NCBI GenBank assembly: GCA_965262055.1
Contig: CBDHEI010000002.1
Location: 1,984,001 to 2,048,000 of the forward strand
Source of the DNA: G958296245 sp965262055
GTDB taxonomy: Bacteria; Chloroflexota; Dehalococcoidia; Lucifugimonadales; G958296245
Length of the DNA stretch: 64,000 nucleotides
Reading direction: 5' to 3'
Of this stretch, positions 1 to 8,536 are shown one piece after another; within the stretch, counting starts at the first letter, position 1, and the number at the start of each line of letters is the position of its first letter. The position numbers and the translations under genes were made by a program. The notes beneath the pieces are model-generated. The model had not been told where the DNA came from and did not search any database. It saw nothing but the letters and a program-made list of their open reading frames with translations.

Positions 1-19
1 GCTCTCTTGGAAGAAGGAG

Positions 20-1588
20 GTGCGCTCGGAGCCGCACACGGTGCAGGGTTCGGACATGGGATTCCATGCTACCATGCAGGGGTTCGTAGGGCGTGGCTCA
101 TGCCGGAGCTCGCAGGAGACGACAGCGCTGAAGGACTCCTCGCCACTGACTACGCTCCGGGGAAGGCTGGCCGCCAACCGCTGGGTGCTGCTTTCGGTCA
201 TATCCATCGGCACGCTTATGTCCACGCTCGACGGCGGCGCAGTGGGCGTGGCTTACCCTGCGGTGGCCGAGGCTTTCAAGACCGACACCTCGACGGTGCT
301 GTGGATAAACGTGGCGTTCTGGGTAACGAGCGTCGGGCTGCTGCTGACGCTGGGCTGGCTGGGCGACGTCGCGGGACGGCGACGCGTCTTCATCATCGGA
401 TACCTGGTCTCCACAGTTGGCATGCTTCTGTGCTCCGCCTCCGGCAGCATCTGGCAGCTGATCGCCTTCCGCGTAATACAGGGCGTCGGCTCGTCGATGG
501 TGCTGTCGAACCTGAACGCGCTGATCGCCGCCGAGTTCCCACCGGGGGAGAGGGGCAGGGCGATGGGCATTTCCGGGGCGGTCGTGGGCGTCGGGCTCAC
601 GACGGGTCCCCTGATGGGCGGCATCCTGCTGGACGTGCTCGACTGGCGAGCGCTCTTCTACGTGCGGGCTCCTCTCGGGGCGCTGGGGGCGCTGCTGGCC
701 TGGTGGCTGCTGCCCGCCCACACGCCTACGGGCGGGCGGTTCAGGATGGACTACGCGGGCGCCGCGGCACTCTTCGCCACAATGACCTGCTTCCTGCTAG
801 TGGTGAACCAGGGGAGTAGGCTCGGCTACGGCTCCCCGCCGATCCTGGCGCTGGGCGCGGCGGTGCTGGTCCTGGCGCCCATCCTGGTATGGACCCAGCG
901 GCGGGCGGTCAGGCCGATCCTGGAGTTCGCGCTATTCAGGAGCCGGGGTTACGCCGCAGGGCTGGCCATCGTCTTGGGGCACTACCTGGCCCACGGGCCG
1001 ATACTCCTGGTCGCGCCCTTCTTCTTCATCGACGCCCTGGGGTTCTCGGAAATCAAGATGGGCCTGTTCGTAGCGGGCTTCTTCATCGGACGCGCCTTCC
1101 TGGCGCCGGTGGCGGGCTTGCTGTCGGACCGGTTGGGCCCGCGCGGTCCCCTCGTATTTGGCAACGGGTTGCTGATGGCGTCGCTGCTGTGGCTGAGCAC
1201 GCTGGGCACGGGTACCTACGAGCCTGTCATCTTCGCGGCGATGATACTGGGAGGCATGGGGTCGGCGTTCTTCGAGCCCGTCGTGACCAGCGTCGTGATG
1301 GGCTCCGTGCCGGTGGGCAGGCTTGGCACCGCGTCCGCGTCGGTCGCCATGGGCAGGCACATAGCCTTCTCTGTCGGCGTGGCCGTGGCGGGCGCGATAT
1401 TCACCATCAGGGAGCGCCTCTACCTGGGCGAAGCGGCACAGGCGAGCGAGGCAATAGCCGGCGCCTTCAGCGACTCCCTCGTCGTCGGCGCAGTGTTCGC
1501 CGCGCTAGCGGTGACGGCCTCGTTCTTCACACCGTCGCTGGAGCGTCTGGGCCGGCCTGCAGCGGAAGCGCGGCCGTGCGACACTTAG
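20..1588 (+). CDS. MFS transporter, DHA2-like drug/metabolite exporter
   Basis: This is an integral membrane permease of the major facilitator superfamily. The translated protein has about 14 hydrophobic segments, starting near residue 55, and the MFS loop signature GWLGDVAGRRR after the second helix. A second half-repeat (GLLSDRLGPRG) lies near residue 365, as in the 14-helix DHA2/EmrB-QacA group. Substrate cannot be told from sequence. The start is uncertain: the frame is open to the left window edge, and the first 50 residues before helix 1 look unlike a transporter N-terminus. The true start may be downstream (ATG at 56 or 74) or non-canonical. The gene stands alone; the next genes lie on the opposite strand. 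Confidence 0.85.
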   Translation: MRSEPHTVQGSDMGFHATMQGFVGRGSCRSSQETTALKDSSPLTTLRGRLAANRWVLLSVISIGTLMSTLDGGAVGVAYPAVAEAFKTDTSTVLWINVAFWVTSVGLLLTLGWLGDVAGRRRVFIIGYLVSTVGMLLCSASGSIWQLIAFRVIQGVGSSMVLSNLNALIAAEFPPGERGRAMGISGAVVGVGLTTGPLMGGILLDVLDWRALFYVRAPLGALGALLAWWLLPAHTPTGGRFRMDYAGAAALFATMTCFLLVVNQGSRLGYGSPPILALGAAVLVLAPILVWTQRRAVRPILEFALFRSRGYAAGLAIVLGHYLAHGPILLVAPFFFIDALGFSEIKMGLFVAGFFIGRAFLAPVAGLLSDRLGPRGPLVFGNGLLMASLLWLSTLGTGTYEPVIFAAMILGGMGSAFFEPVVTSVVMGSVPVGRLGTASASVAMGRHIAFSVGVAVAGAIFTIRERLYLGEAAQASEAIAGAFSDSLVVGAVFAALAVTASFFTPSLERLGRPAAEARPCDT

Positions 1589-1625
1589 GTGCGCGGTACA
1601 GTCACGAGTTGGACAAGGCCTCCCG

Positions 1626-2012
1626 TTACGGGCCGCCAAGTACCGAGGCCAAGACCTCGTCGAACGTCTTCATCGCCCGTACGCCGCGCCGCCGGCAGCT
1701 CGCCATGTGGCAGAGGTCCCTGGCTTGCATGCTGGGATGCTGCTCATGGAGCTGTCGCGCCAGGACTACGTCCTCCTCTTCCAGAGGCCAGACCTTGACC
1801 CCTGCCCTCGACACAAGGGACATCGCCGAGTCGAAGGCTGACACTCTGCCTACGGGCAGATAGGCGTGGGCAAGCTCTTGGAGGACCTCGGCGGAGGTGC
1901 ACAGCGGTGTATGGGCCACGTTCGCCTCTATGAAGAACTGCTGTGCAGACGTACGCAGCGGGTGCGGCCTTCCTACCGCGTACATGAAGACGTTCGTATC
2001 GACGAAAATCAC
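1626..2012 (-). CDS. PIN-domain ribonuclease toxin (VapC-like)
   Basis: A 128-residue single-domain PIN protein. The first acidic residue is in the N-terminal IFVDTNVFMYA strand (Asp5). A conserved Glu follows in SAEVLQEL and a further Asp in QARDLCHMA near residue 98, which is the expected metal-binding set of VapC-type RNases. The start overlaps the stop of the upstream antitoxin gene by 4 bases (ATGA), a classic translationally coupled toxin-antitoxin layout with the antitoxin first. RNA cleavage is inferred from family; the target is unknown. Confidence 0.85.
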   Translation of the reverse strand: MIFVDTNVFMYAVGRPHPLRTSAQQFFIEANVAHTPLCTSAEVLQELAHAYLPVGRVSAFDSAMSLVSRAGVKVWPLEEEDVVLARQLHEQHPSMQARDLCHMASCRRRGVRAMKTFDEVLASVLGGP

Positions 2013-2284
2013 GTGCCGGTTCTTCCGCTGGCCCGTGATTCGTTGATCACCTGCAGGTGTTCGGTCCAGTCTGGCTCGGTTTCGGGACCCTCCATGGCGT
2101 CACACGCCCGGAAGAAATCCCTAACGTCCTCTGGAGACTCGAAACGCCCGGCCCGCTGCCGGTCCTCCAATCTTGCGTGAGCGGCGGCCCTCAGCCACTC
2201 GCTGAAGGTAATGCCCTCCCTGCGCGCCTGATGGACGAAGCGATCACGGTCTTCGTCAGGGATTACCAACTGGACTCTCGCCAT
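2009..2284 (-). CDS. Antitoxin partner of the PIN toxin
   Basis: A 91-residue protein directly upstream of, and overlapping, the PIN toxin. The N-terminus (MARVQLVIPDEDRDRF, then a predicted helix-turn-helix pair ending in FSEWLRAAAHARLED) resembles a ribbon-helix-helix DNA-binding domain. The acidic C-terminal half (ESPEDVRDFFRACDAMEG) would be the toxin-neutralising tail. Such antitoxins usually autorepress the operon. The family call rests on size, order and pattern rather than a firm motif. Confidence 0.72.
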   Translation of the reverse strand: MARVQLVIPDEDRDRFVHQARREGITFSEWLRAAAHARLEDRQRAGRFESPEDVRDFFRACDAMEGPETEPDWTEHLQVINESRASGRTGT

Positions 2285-2446
2285 ACGAGCGCACCTGTCC
2301 TTCCGGAGGCATGTGTATGAATGTTACACATCACGGCCCTATGGGTCAAACGGCCGGGAGGCTGTCAGGATTCCGTAACCCCGATACGGCCTCTTTGGAG
2401 TGGCGTATGATGGACGCGAGCCAACCCGCGAGATGAAGGTGCGAAC

Positions 2447-2998
2447 ATGATCATCCCAAACCCGGCGATCAAGTTCACATACGAAGACTACAAGAACACG
2501 CCCGACGACAAGCGCTACGAGCTCTTGGACGGGGAGTTGATCATGGCCCCAGCCCCGAATCTTGGCCACCAGGATATCTCCGCCAGGCTGGGGTGGCGGC
2601 TCATGCGGTTCGTGGAAGAAGGGGACTTGGGGAAGGTATTCCCCGCTCCGTGCGACGTGGTGTTGTCCAGCACGGACGTGGTGCAGCCGGACCTGCTGTT
2701 CGTATCTCGCGAGCGGGAGCACATTCTGGTCGGCGGCGATAACGTGCAGGGCGCCCCCGATCTGGTCGTCGAGATACTGTCGCCGTCCACGGCGGGCCGG
2801 GACAGGACCCTCAAGCGCTCCCTGTACGCCAGGCATAGCGTCGGGGAGTACTGGCTGGTGGACCCAGACGATGAGACGGTAACGGTCATGGCGCTGGGCG
2901 AGGGCGGCTTCGAAACCGCAGCCGTCTACCGGAAGGGCCAGACGCTCACCTCTTCGACACTGCCCGGCTTTGCCGTCGGCTTGGACGAGATATTCTAG
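2447..2998 (+). CDS. Uma2-family putative endonuclease (DUF820)
   Basis: A 183-residue protein with the Uma2/DUF820 layout: N-terminal FTYEDYKNTPDDKRYELLDGE, then the PD-(D/E)XK-like core with VVQPDLLFVS, PDLVVEILSPST and a downstream Lys (LKRSLYARHSVGEYWLVDP). The Asp of QPDL, the Glu of VVEI and the Lys are the family's presumed nuclease residues. A purine-rich GAAGGTG precedes the ATG. These proteins occur in many copies in cyanobacteria and Chloroflexota, often near mobile DNA; their biological role is not established. Confidence 0.88.
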   Translation: MIIPNPAIKFTYEDYKNTPDDKRYELLDGELIMAPAPNLGHQDISARLGWRLMRFVEEGDLGKVFPAPCDVVLSSTDVVQPDLLFVSREREHILVGGDNVQGAPDLVVEILSPSTAGRDRTLKRSLYARHSVGEYWLVDPDDETVTVMALGEGGFETAAVYRKGQTLTSSTLPGFAVGLDEIF

Positions 2999-3020
2999 GG
3001 GCTTAGCTTACCCCGCGCCC

Positions 3021-3563
3021 TTACCCCCTGGCGAGCAGGATGCTCAGCACGTCGGGGGCGGCCTGGATGGCCCGGTCCCGTAGCTCGTCCTGAGAGAGGC
3101 TGCCTACGGGGTGCGGAAGCACTACGTAGGGGTAGTCGGGGATGCCGCCTATCCTGGACATGGCCTTGGCGCTGGAAATGAAGGGCGCCGTGCAGATTAC
3201 CGCGGCGGGCACATCCAGCTTCTCGAACTCGATGGCGTCGTGCACACTGCACGACGAGCAGGACCCTCAGTCGCCTGTCGAGGTAATGACTATGTCGCAC
3301 TCCTCAGCCATCTCCTCGAGGAGGTCCCTGGGGCACGGCCTGGAGGCGTTGCCCTTGTTGCGGGCGACCACCTCCTTGAACTCGTACCTGTCTGAGAGCA
3401 CCTCCTGGACTAGCTCCAGGAGCTCGTCCGCGTTGGGCTTGCCGTTAGCCAGCAGGCCGACAGTCTTGCCATCCAGCGTATCGGGGCGGGGCGCCCTGAC
3501 CGCGCTCGAGGGGATAGGCGCTACCGTCGGATCCAGTACCTCTACCTTTGTCGCTGTTGTCAT
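3021..3563 (-). CDS. UGSC-family selenoprotein (UGA read as selenocysteine)
   Basis: Two open frames on the minus strand join in the same frame across a single TGA at 3269-3267. Reading that TGA as selenocysteine gives a 180-residue protein with the motif GDUGSCSSC near its middle, the eponymous Sec-Gly-Ser-Cys of UGSC proteins. Upstream residues (CDIVITSTGD) and downstream residues (SVHDAIEFEKLDVPAAVICT) both look like conserved Rossmann-type strand and turn sequence, so a real stop is unlikely. A SECIS-like hairpin starts 10 bases after the UGA, and selA lies in this window. Start: ATG at 3563, six bases after GGAGGA (an ATG at 3569 touches the Shine-Dalgarno site). The protein is presumably a redox or reductase component; its substrate is unknown. 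It lies downstream of the 3686-4642 gene, 122 bases apart. Confidence 0.9.
3236..3256 (-). promoter_or_regulatory. Bacterial SECIS-like hairpin for the UGSC selenoprotein
   Basis: On the minus strand the 10 bases after the UGA are followed by a perfect 8-bp stem (CGTCGTGC pairing with GCACGACG) closed by the 5-base loop AGTGT. The loop begins 19 bases after the UGA and has G as its second base followed by U. This fits the usual bacterial SECIS rule: apical loop roughly 16-37 bases downstream, with a G in the first two loop positions for SelB binding. It lies inside the coding sequence, as bacterial SECIS elements do. Confidence 0.78.
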
Positions 3564-3685
3564 GGCCATTCCTCCATTCGAGTCCCTTCCTGGATAGGAG
3601 GGGAGAGAATAATATCCGAGGGACACCCTCAGACTCCCGGCAAAGGGGCTCTGCCCCTCTGCACTCCCCGTATTCCGTTGCTCGC

Positions 3686-4642
3686 CTACATCTCGATTGC
3701 TCTTGTTACCGGCTGCGAGTTGGAGCCGCCGCCCCAGAGCGGGACGATGGCGGTCGCGCCTCCCGCCGCCCCCCCGGCGACGACTATGGTGAGGCCGCTG
3801 GGGGAATCGACGACCCCGGGCACGGTCTCGTGCAGATAGCTCTTGACCTGGCTCTTGGGCCATCCGGCGGCGCTGATGTGTCCTATCGTCTCGAGGCTCA
3901 TGACGACCACCAGCTCCTGCTGACCGGTGCCGGTCAGCCTCAGGGCGTCGCCCAGGGAGTCCAGTACGGACTCCGGGGTATCGCCGGATGCGCCGGCCTG
4001 GGTTGGAGATATGCCGGCGAAGATCGAAATCGTGCTGTCGTGGGCCTCGAAGCCGCGCTCTACGTGCAGGGGCTCCCAGGGGCTGGCATCCTCGGCCTCG
4101 GCGATGCACCAGGTGTACTTGCCGGCGTGGCCCAGCGCCGCCTTGTCCAGCTCGCCGGGGACGGCGCCGGTGGCGTTTATCTGTATCAGGCGGATGGCCC
4201 TGCCGATGGTGGCGTTGGCGCGGTTGCCCGGCCCGAAGACGCTGACGCCCGAGTTCATGCCGATCTCCCGGGCGACGGGGCCGTTGACCACGACCAGGAT
4301 GGCCGCGCCCATCGTGCTGACCGAGATGGCGTGCAGGTTGAACTGGGGCTCGGTCATGGCCCTGACGACGGCGACGACCACGGGAAAGTGCTCGGGGAGG
4401 CAGCCGGCCATGACGGCGTTGATGGCCGCCTTCTCGGCGGTGACCACGCGGGCCTTGGTGGGCTCCGTGCCCAGGATCTCCGACGGCGGGAGGCCGGCCC
4501 GATCCAGGAAGGCGCTCACCCTGTCGGCGGTGGGCGGGATGATGGGCAGGCCGTCCGTCCAGCCCCGCGACATGTAGGACTCGACGGCGTCGGAGTAGCT
4601 GTAGAACTCCAGCCTGTCGGAGGTGAGCCTAGGTGAGGTCAT
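3686..4642 (-). CDS. Conserved partner protein of the UGSC selenoprotein, function unknown
   Basis: A 318-residue soluble protein encoded just upstream of the UGSC gene on the same strand, so probably co-transcribed. It has GWTDGLPIIPPT near the N-terminus, Ala/Gly-rich strands (MGAAILVVVNGPVAREIG, SGVSVFGPGNRANATIGRA) and a Gly-rich tail (AGGAAGGATAIVPLWGGG). There is no signal peptide or membrane helix. I recognise the sequence type as one that travels with UGSC proteins but cannot assign a reaction. Cysteines near TWCIAEAED and AGCLPEHF are candidates for a redox partner role. The 122-base gap before the UGSC gene carries small GC hairpins. Confidence 0.7.
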   Translation of the reverse strand: MTSPRLTSDRLEFYSYSDAVESYMSRGWTDGLPIIPPTADRVSAFLDRAGLPPSEILGTEPTKARVVTAEKAAINAVMAGCLPEHFPVVVAVVRAMTEPQFNLHAISVSTMGAAILVVVNGPVAREIGMNSGVSVFGPGNRANATIGRAIRLIQINATGAVPGELDKAALGHAGKYTWCIAEAEDASPWEPLHVERGFEAHDSTISIFAGISPTQAGASGDTPESVLDSLGDALRLTGTGQQELVVVMSLETIGHISAAGWPKSQVKSYLHETVPGVVDSPSGLTIVVAGGAAGGATAIVPLWGGGSNSQPVTRAIEM

Positions 4643-4776
4643 CGAGCGCTCCTGATGGCATCCTCTGAAGCGCTACTAAGTTAACACCCCCGCGGTGCGA
4701 CGGCAACTGCCTCCGGCCTTGTAGCGCAGGCAAACGTGTCCAGGCCGCCTATTGCAGGGCGAGACCCCTTTGAAGC

Positions 4777-4901
4777 TGTAACATTCTGTAACATTTTGTC
4801 ATGTTTCAGCTATGGATAAGGTTACAGGGGGTGACACGAACGGGACACGGATGTGACGGAATGTGACACCAATGTGAGACTAATGTGACAGAGATGTGAC
4901 A
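4777..4901. promoter_or_regulatory. Helically phased direct-repeat array in a divergent intergenic region
   Basis: The 4643-5238 gap separates the leftward UGSC operon from the rightward propeller operon and contains no convincing gene. Two sets of direct repeats are visible. TGTAAC occurs at 4777 and 4787 with TGTCAT at 4797 (10-base steps). ATGTGAC occurs at 4851, 4861, 4883 and 4894 with ATGTGAG at 4872 (steps of 10, 11, 11 and 11), and weaker units sit at 4831 and 4841. Spacing of one helical turn and a 6-7 base half-site resemble operators for OmpR/PhoB-type regulators. Which operon is controlled is unknown. The rest of the gap holds only a short GC hairpin near 5157-5182. Confidence 0.6.
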
Positions 4902-5238
4902 CGTCCCCCTCAGCGGAGCCCCAGGGCAGGCCCTTCGACGGGCCCAGCGCCAGAACGGGGACCCGAGCACCGGGCATGGGGCAGGCGTTGTCTGATGTGT
5001 CCATGCGGAGAGAATAGCACTTGTGTTCGTGCAAATCAAGTTGGGGTGGGGAAGGAATTGTCAGTATCAGGACCGGTGGATTAGAGGCCTTCCAGGACTT
5101 GCGGCGAGGCTGCTTGCGTACTAGGGTGGCTGCACAGGGAGGGACCCCACATCTCAATCTTCCCCATTTGAACGCGGGGAAGGGGCGCGGCACGGGAGCT
5201 CACGCGCCATTACGCGGGCCGATATGGAGGAAGTGACC

Positions 5239-6675
5239 ATGTCCGACACCGGCATCGACATAGGTTCTAGGCTGGAGCTGTTCGTCGACGACCACCTCAT
5301 CGAGCGGCTGAGCGCGGCGGAGCTGCGCCTGCACCACCCGCAGCCACAGAACGTCGCCCTCCGCTTCGACGCGCCCTGGGAGGGGAACTCGTGCGGCCAC
5401 GTCACCGTCTTCCAGGACGGCGACATCTACCGCATGTACTACCGGGGGCTCGGCTACATGTTCGAGGCCAAGTCTGCGTATCATCCGCCGGTCTGCTGCT
5501 ATGCCGAGAGCAGGGACGGGATAGAGTGGCGCAAGCCCTCCCTGGGGCTGATCGAGTTCGACGGCTCCACGGACAACAACATCGTCCTCGACGATAGGCC
5601 CGCTACCAACAACTTCACTCCCTTCAAGGACGCCAACCCCGACTGCAGACCCGACGAGGCCTACAAGGGCGTCGGAGGCAACGAGGAACTGGGCCTCATA
5701 GCCTACAAGTCGGCCGACGGCGTCCACTGGACCAAGATGGCGGACAAGGGCGTCATCACGGACGGCTTCTTCGACTCGCAGAACCTCATCTTCTGGGACG
5801 AGGTGCGCGGCGAGTACCGCTCGTACCACAGGGACTTCGTCGAGAAAGTCCCACGCGAGCGGGACATCAAGACCGCGGCGTCGGGAGACTTCATGAGCTG
5901 GCCGGACTCCGAATGGATCAGCTACTCCCCCGGCAGGGTCAGCCAGCTCTACACCAACGGCGTAATCCCATACTACCGGGCCCCGCACATCTTCCTCGGC
6001 TTCCCGACGCGGTACGTCGACAGGGGCTGGACCGAGTCGACGTACCACCTGCCCCAGCTCGAGTACAGGCGGACCCGGGGAAGCCGGTCGCGGCGGGAGA
6101 GCACGGCCGTGACGGACGGCATGTTCATGTCCAGCCGCGACGGGCAGCACTTCAACGTCTGGCCGGAGTCGTTCCTCAGGCCCGGGCTTCGCCTGAAGGA
6201 GAACTGGTTCTACGGCGACAACTATCAGGGCTGGGGCCTGGTCGAAACGCCCTCGACCATAGAGGCGGCGCCCAACGAGATCTCGTTCTACGCCAACGAG
6301 GCTTCCTTCCAGGCCCAGGACAGCGAGCGGCTGCGCCGGTACACCATCCGGATAGATGGCTTCGTGTCCGTGACCGCGCCCCTCTCAGGCGGCGAGCTTC
6401 TTACCAAGCCACTCGTATTCGATGGCAATGCTCTCGTGCTGAACTTCTCGTCGTCCGCCGCCGGAGACGTGAGAGTGGAGGTCCAGGATGCCCGCGGCTT
6501 TGCCATCGAGGGCTACGCCCTCTCCGACTGCCACGAGGTATGGGGCGACGACCTGGCGCGCACGGTGAAGTGGGGCGATACGATCGACGTGTCGAAGCTT
6601 GCCGGCCAGCCGGTGAGGCTGCGCTTTGTCATCAGGGACGCCGACCTGTATTCCATACAGTTCCGCAAGGAGTGA
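5239..6675 (+). CDS. Glycoside-hydrolase-like five-bladed beta-propeller protein
   Basis: A 478-residue protein with repeated propeller-type strands: DGDIYRMYYRG, YAESRDGIEWRKPSLG, YKSADGVHWTKM, SQNLIFWDEVRGEYRSY and MFMSSRDGQHFNVWPE. A C-terminal beta-sandwich follows (about residues 370-478: GDVRVEVQDARG, VRLRFVIRDADLYSIQF). The blades resemble GH43/GH32-type carbohydrate-active propellers, but no specific substrate or catalytic set can be assigned. No signal peptide is evident. The start chosen is ATG 5239, seven bases after GGAGGA; an upstream in-frame ATG at 5224 lacks a ribosome site. It is a clear paralogue of the 24301-25812 gene next to the complete Opp operon, which suggests a shared carbohydrate-related role. 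Confidence 0.8.
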   Translation: MSDTGIDIGSRLELFVDDHLIERLSAAELRLHHPQPQNVALRFDAPWEGNSCGHVTVFQDGDIYRMYYRGLGYMFEAKSAYHPPVCCYAESRDGIEWRKPSLGLIEFDGSTDNNIVLDDRPATNNFTPFKDANPDCRPDEAYKGVGGNEELGLIAYKSADGVHWTKMADKGVITDGFFDSQNLIFWDEVRGEYRSYHRDFVEKVPRERDIKTAASGDFMSWPDSEWISYSPGRVSQLYTNGVIPYYRAPHIFLGFPTRYVDRGWTESTYHLPQLEYRRTRGSRSRRESTAVTDGMFMSSRDGQHFNVWPESFLRPGLRLKENWFYGDNYQGWGLVETPSTIEAAPNEISFYANEASFQAQDSERLRRYTIRIDGFVSVTAPLSGGELLTKPLVFDGNALVLNFSSSAAGDVRVEVQDARGFAIEGYALSDCHEVWGDDLARTVKWGDTIDVSKLAGQPVRLRFVIRDADLYSIQFRKE

Positions 6676-6776
6676 CGCCCGCGTACCCCGGCTGTTGACC
6701 CTTGCAGTTTTGCGGTGGTAGCCTTGGGCCGCCGGACGCGGGATTACCGCGGGGCCGGGCTTGCGGGGTTTCGTAA

Positions 6777-7844
6777 ATGCCATCGATAGAGATACTGGGC
6801 ACGGGCAGGATCGACGACCGCGAGTCGGCGTTTCCCCAGGCCGTGCAGCTTCCCAACGGCGACATCCTCTGCTCGTTCTGCTGGGGCGAGGGTCCCATGG
6901 CCAGGGGCGGCAGCGACTGGGCGCGCTCCACCGACGGCGGCGAGACCTGGACCCTGGAGGGCACCATCCTGCCGCCCAGGGAGGACCCTCCGGTTTCGAA
7001 CGCCCTGAAGCTGACCATCTCGCCGGACGGCGGGACGGTGTACGCCTACGGCGGCCGGTACTACCAGCGGCGGGGCACGCGGAACTTCGGCTCGACGCCC
7101 AGCGAGTGCATCATCTGCCGCTCCACGGACGCCGGACGCACATGGTCGGAGCCGACGCTGGTGCCAATACCGGCGGACTGCCCCCTGGAGGTGGCGTTCG
7201 GCGCGCACGTGACCCCCTCGGGCAGGCTGCTGGGGCCGTGCGCCACGCTGCCGGGGCAGGGCCGCGCCGGCGAGCAGACGATTGCGGCGATATCGGACGA
7301 CGGCGGACTCACCTGGCCGAGACACACGATCGTGCTCCAGGACCCCGCCGGGAAGCTGGGGTACATCGAGCACAAGTTCACCAACATAGCGCCGGGCCGG
7401 ATCATGTGCGTGGCCTGGACGATCACCATGGCGGAGCTGGAGGACGTCGAGGACAGATTCGCGATATCGGACGACGACGGGCTCACCTGGAGCCCTGCGG
7501 CATCCACCGGCATCCGCGGGCAGACGATGGCGCCGCTGTCCCTGGGGGGCGACCGGCTGCTGGTGCTCTACAACAGGCGTTACGGCGACCAGGGGGTCGT
7601 GATGGACCTCGTCACCTTCACGGAGACCGAGTGGACGGTCCACTACGAGGGGATGCTGTACGATCCCGGCACCGCCAGGGACCGGCCGGCGGGCTTGGAT
7701 GACCGCGTCAGCGAGATTTCAAAGTTCGAGTTCGGCTTCCCCACGGCCATTGCCCTCCAGGACGGGACCTACCTGGCAACCCACTGGAGCCGCGAAGACG
7801 GCAGGTTCGGCGTCCGCTGGACCAAGCTGCGGATCGACTGGTAG
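6777..7844 (+). CDS. Sialidase-like (BNR/Asp-box) exo-glycosidase family protein
   Basis: A 355-residue six-bladed propeller protein with four Asp-box motifs: STDGGETW (residues 51-58), STDAGRTW (116-123), SDDGGLTW (173-180) and SDDDGLTW (231-238). Asp boxes mark the sialidase/neuraminidase superfamily. A true sialidase also needs an Arg triad and a Tyr/Glu pair, which I cannot confirm here, so sialic acid specificity should not be assumed. No signal peptide is visible. The gene follows the propeller protein by 101 bases and precedes the next gene by 5, so it lies in an operon for degrading or sensing a glycan or related compound. Confidence 0.83.
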   Translation: MPSIEILGTGRIDDRESAFPQAVQLPNGDILCSFCWGEGPMARGGSDWARSTDGGETWTLEGTILPPREDPPVSNALKLTISPDGGTVYAYGGRYYQRRGTRNFGSTPSECIICRSTDAGRTWSEPTLVPIPADCPLEVAFGAHVTPSGRLLGPCATLPGQGRAGEQTIAAISDDGGLTWPRHTIVLQDPAGKLGYIEHKFTNIAPGRIMCVAWTITMAELEDVEDRFAISDDDGLTWSPAASTGIRGQTMAPLSLGGDRLLVLYNRRYGDQGVVMDLVTFTETEWTVHYEGMLYDPGTARDRPAGLDDRVSEISKFEFGFPTAIALQDGTYLATHWSREDGRFGVRWTKLRIDW

Positions 7845-7849
7845 CTCCC

Positions 7850-8527
7850 ATGCGGCTCGAAGCGCTCAGCTCGACCCCGGGGGCCATGCCCAACGGTCTC
7901 CAGTGGACCGACGAAGGGCTGTTCGTCATAGACCAGCTCACGGACGACGTCCATGTGCTGGACGAGGCGGGGCGGGTGCTCCGCGAGATGACGACCCTGA
8001 CGGAGAACGGCTCCGGCATCACCGTCGGCGGCGGCTACCTGTGGACCGGCTCCAACGGCGCCACACGGGCGAGACCGTACCGGGAGACGGATACTCACGA
8101 GCCCTGGATCCTCAAGCTGGACATCGATACGGGCGAGCTGGTGGAGCGTTACCCGACGCCAGACGGCGGGGGCGTCCACGGCATCGAGTGGGACGACGGC
8201 CTACTGTGGGTGACCTCCTTCCAACCCAAGGCCCTGACGCTCGTTGACCCCGCTGACTTCTCTGTGGTCAGGAAGCTGCCGATGGACCTCGCCGTGCTGC
8301 ACGGCCTCGCCAGGGACGGGGAGGGCATCTGGTGCGCCGACCGCGGCGACAAGCTGATCGTGAAGTACCACGCGGAGACCGGGGAGGAGATGGAGCGCAT
8401 CACCTTTCCCGATGTCTCCCCGGACCCCCACGGCCTCTCGATTCGGCGCGGCGTTCTCTGGTACTCTGACGCCAATTTCCCCGATCCCACCAGGGGCATT
8501 CCAGAGATAGGGAAGATAGTACGCTAG
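7850..8527 (+). CDS. SMP-30/glutaminyl-cyclase-type beta-propeller protein
   Basis: A 225-residue protein built from repeating strands of the type LWVTSFQPKALTLVDP, WCADRGDKLIVKYHAETGE and LWTGSNGATRARPYRETD. These resemble NHL/SMP-30 or glutamine-cyclotransferase-like propellers that often act on lactones or merely bind ligands. It begins 5 bases after the previous stop, so it is translationally coupled. It is short for a six-bladed propeller and may be a four- or five-bladed form. No catalytic residues can be named with confidence. Confidence 0.68.
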   Translation: MRLEALSSTPGAMPNGLQWTDEGLFVIDQLTDDVHVLDEAGRVLREMTTLTENGSGITVGGGYLWTGSNGATRARPYRETDTHEPWILKLDIDTGELVERYPTPDGGGVHGIEWDDGLLWVTSFQPKALTLVDPADFSVVRKLPMDLAVLHGLARDGEGIWCADRGDKLIVKYHAETGEEMERITFPDVSPDPHGLSIRRGVLWYSDANFPDPTRGIPEIGKIVR

Positions 8528-8536
8528 GAGCACGAG

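Noticed and set aside
4643..5238. Several overlapping short reading frames in the divergent gap
   Set aside because: They conflict with each other on both strands, have no ribosome sites and read as low-complexity translations of the repeat array.
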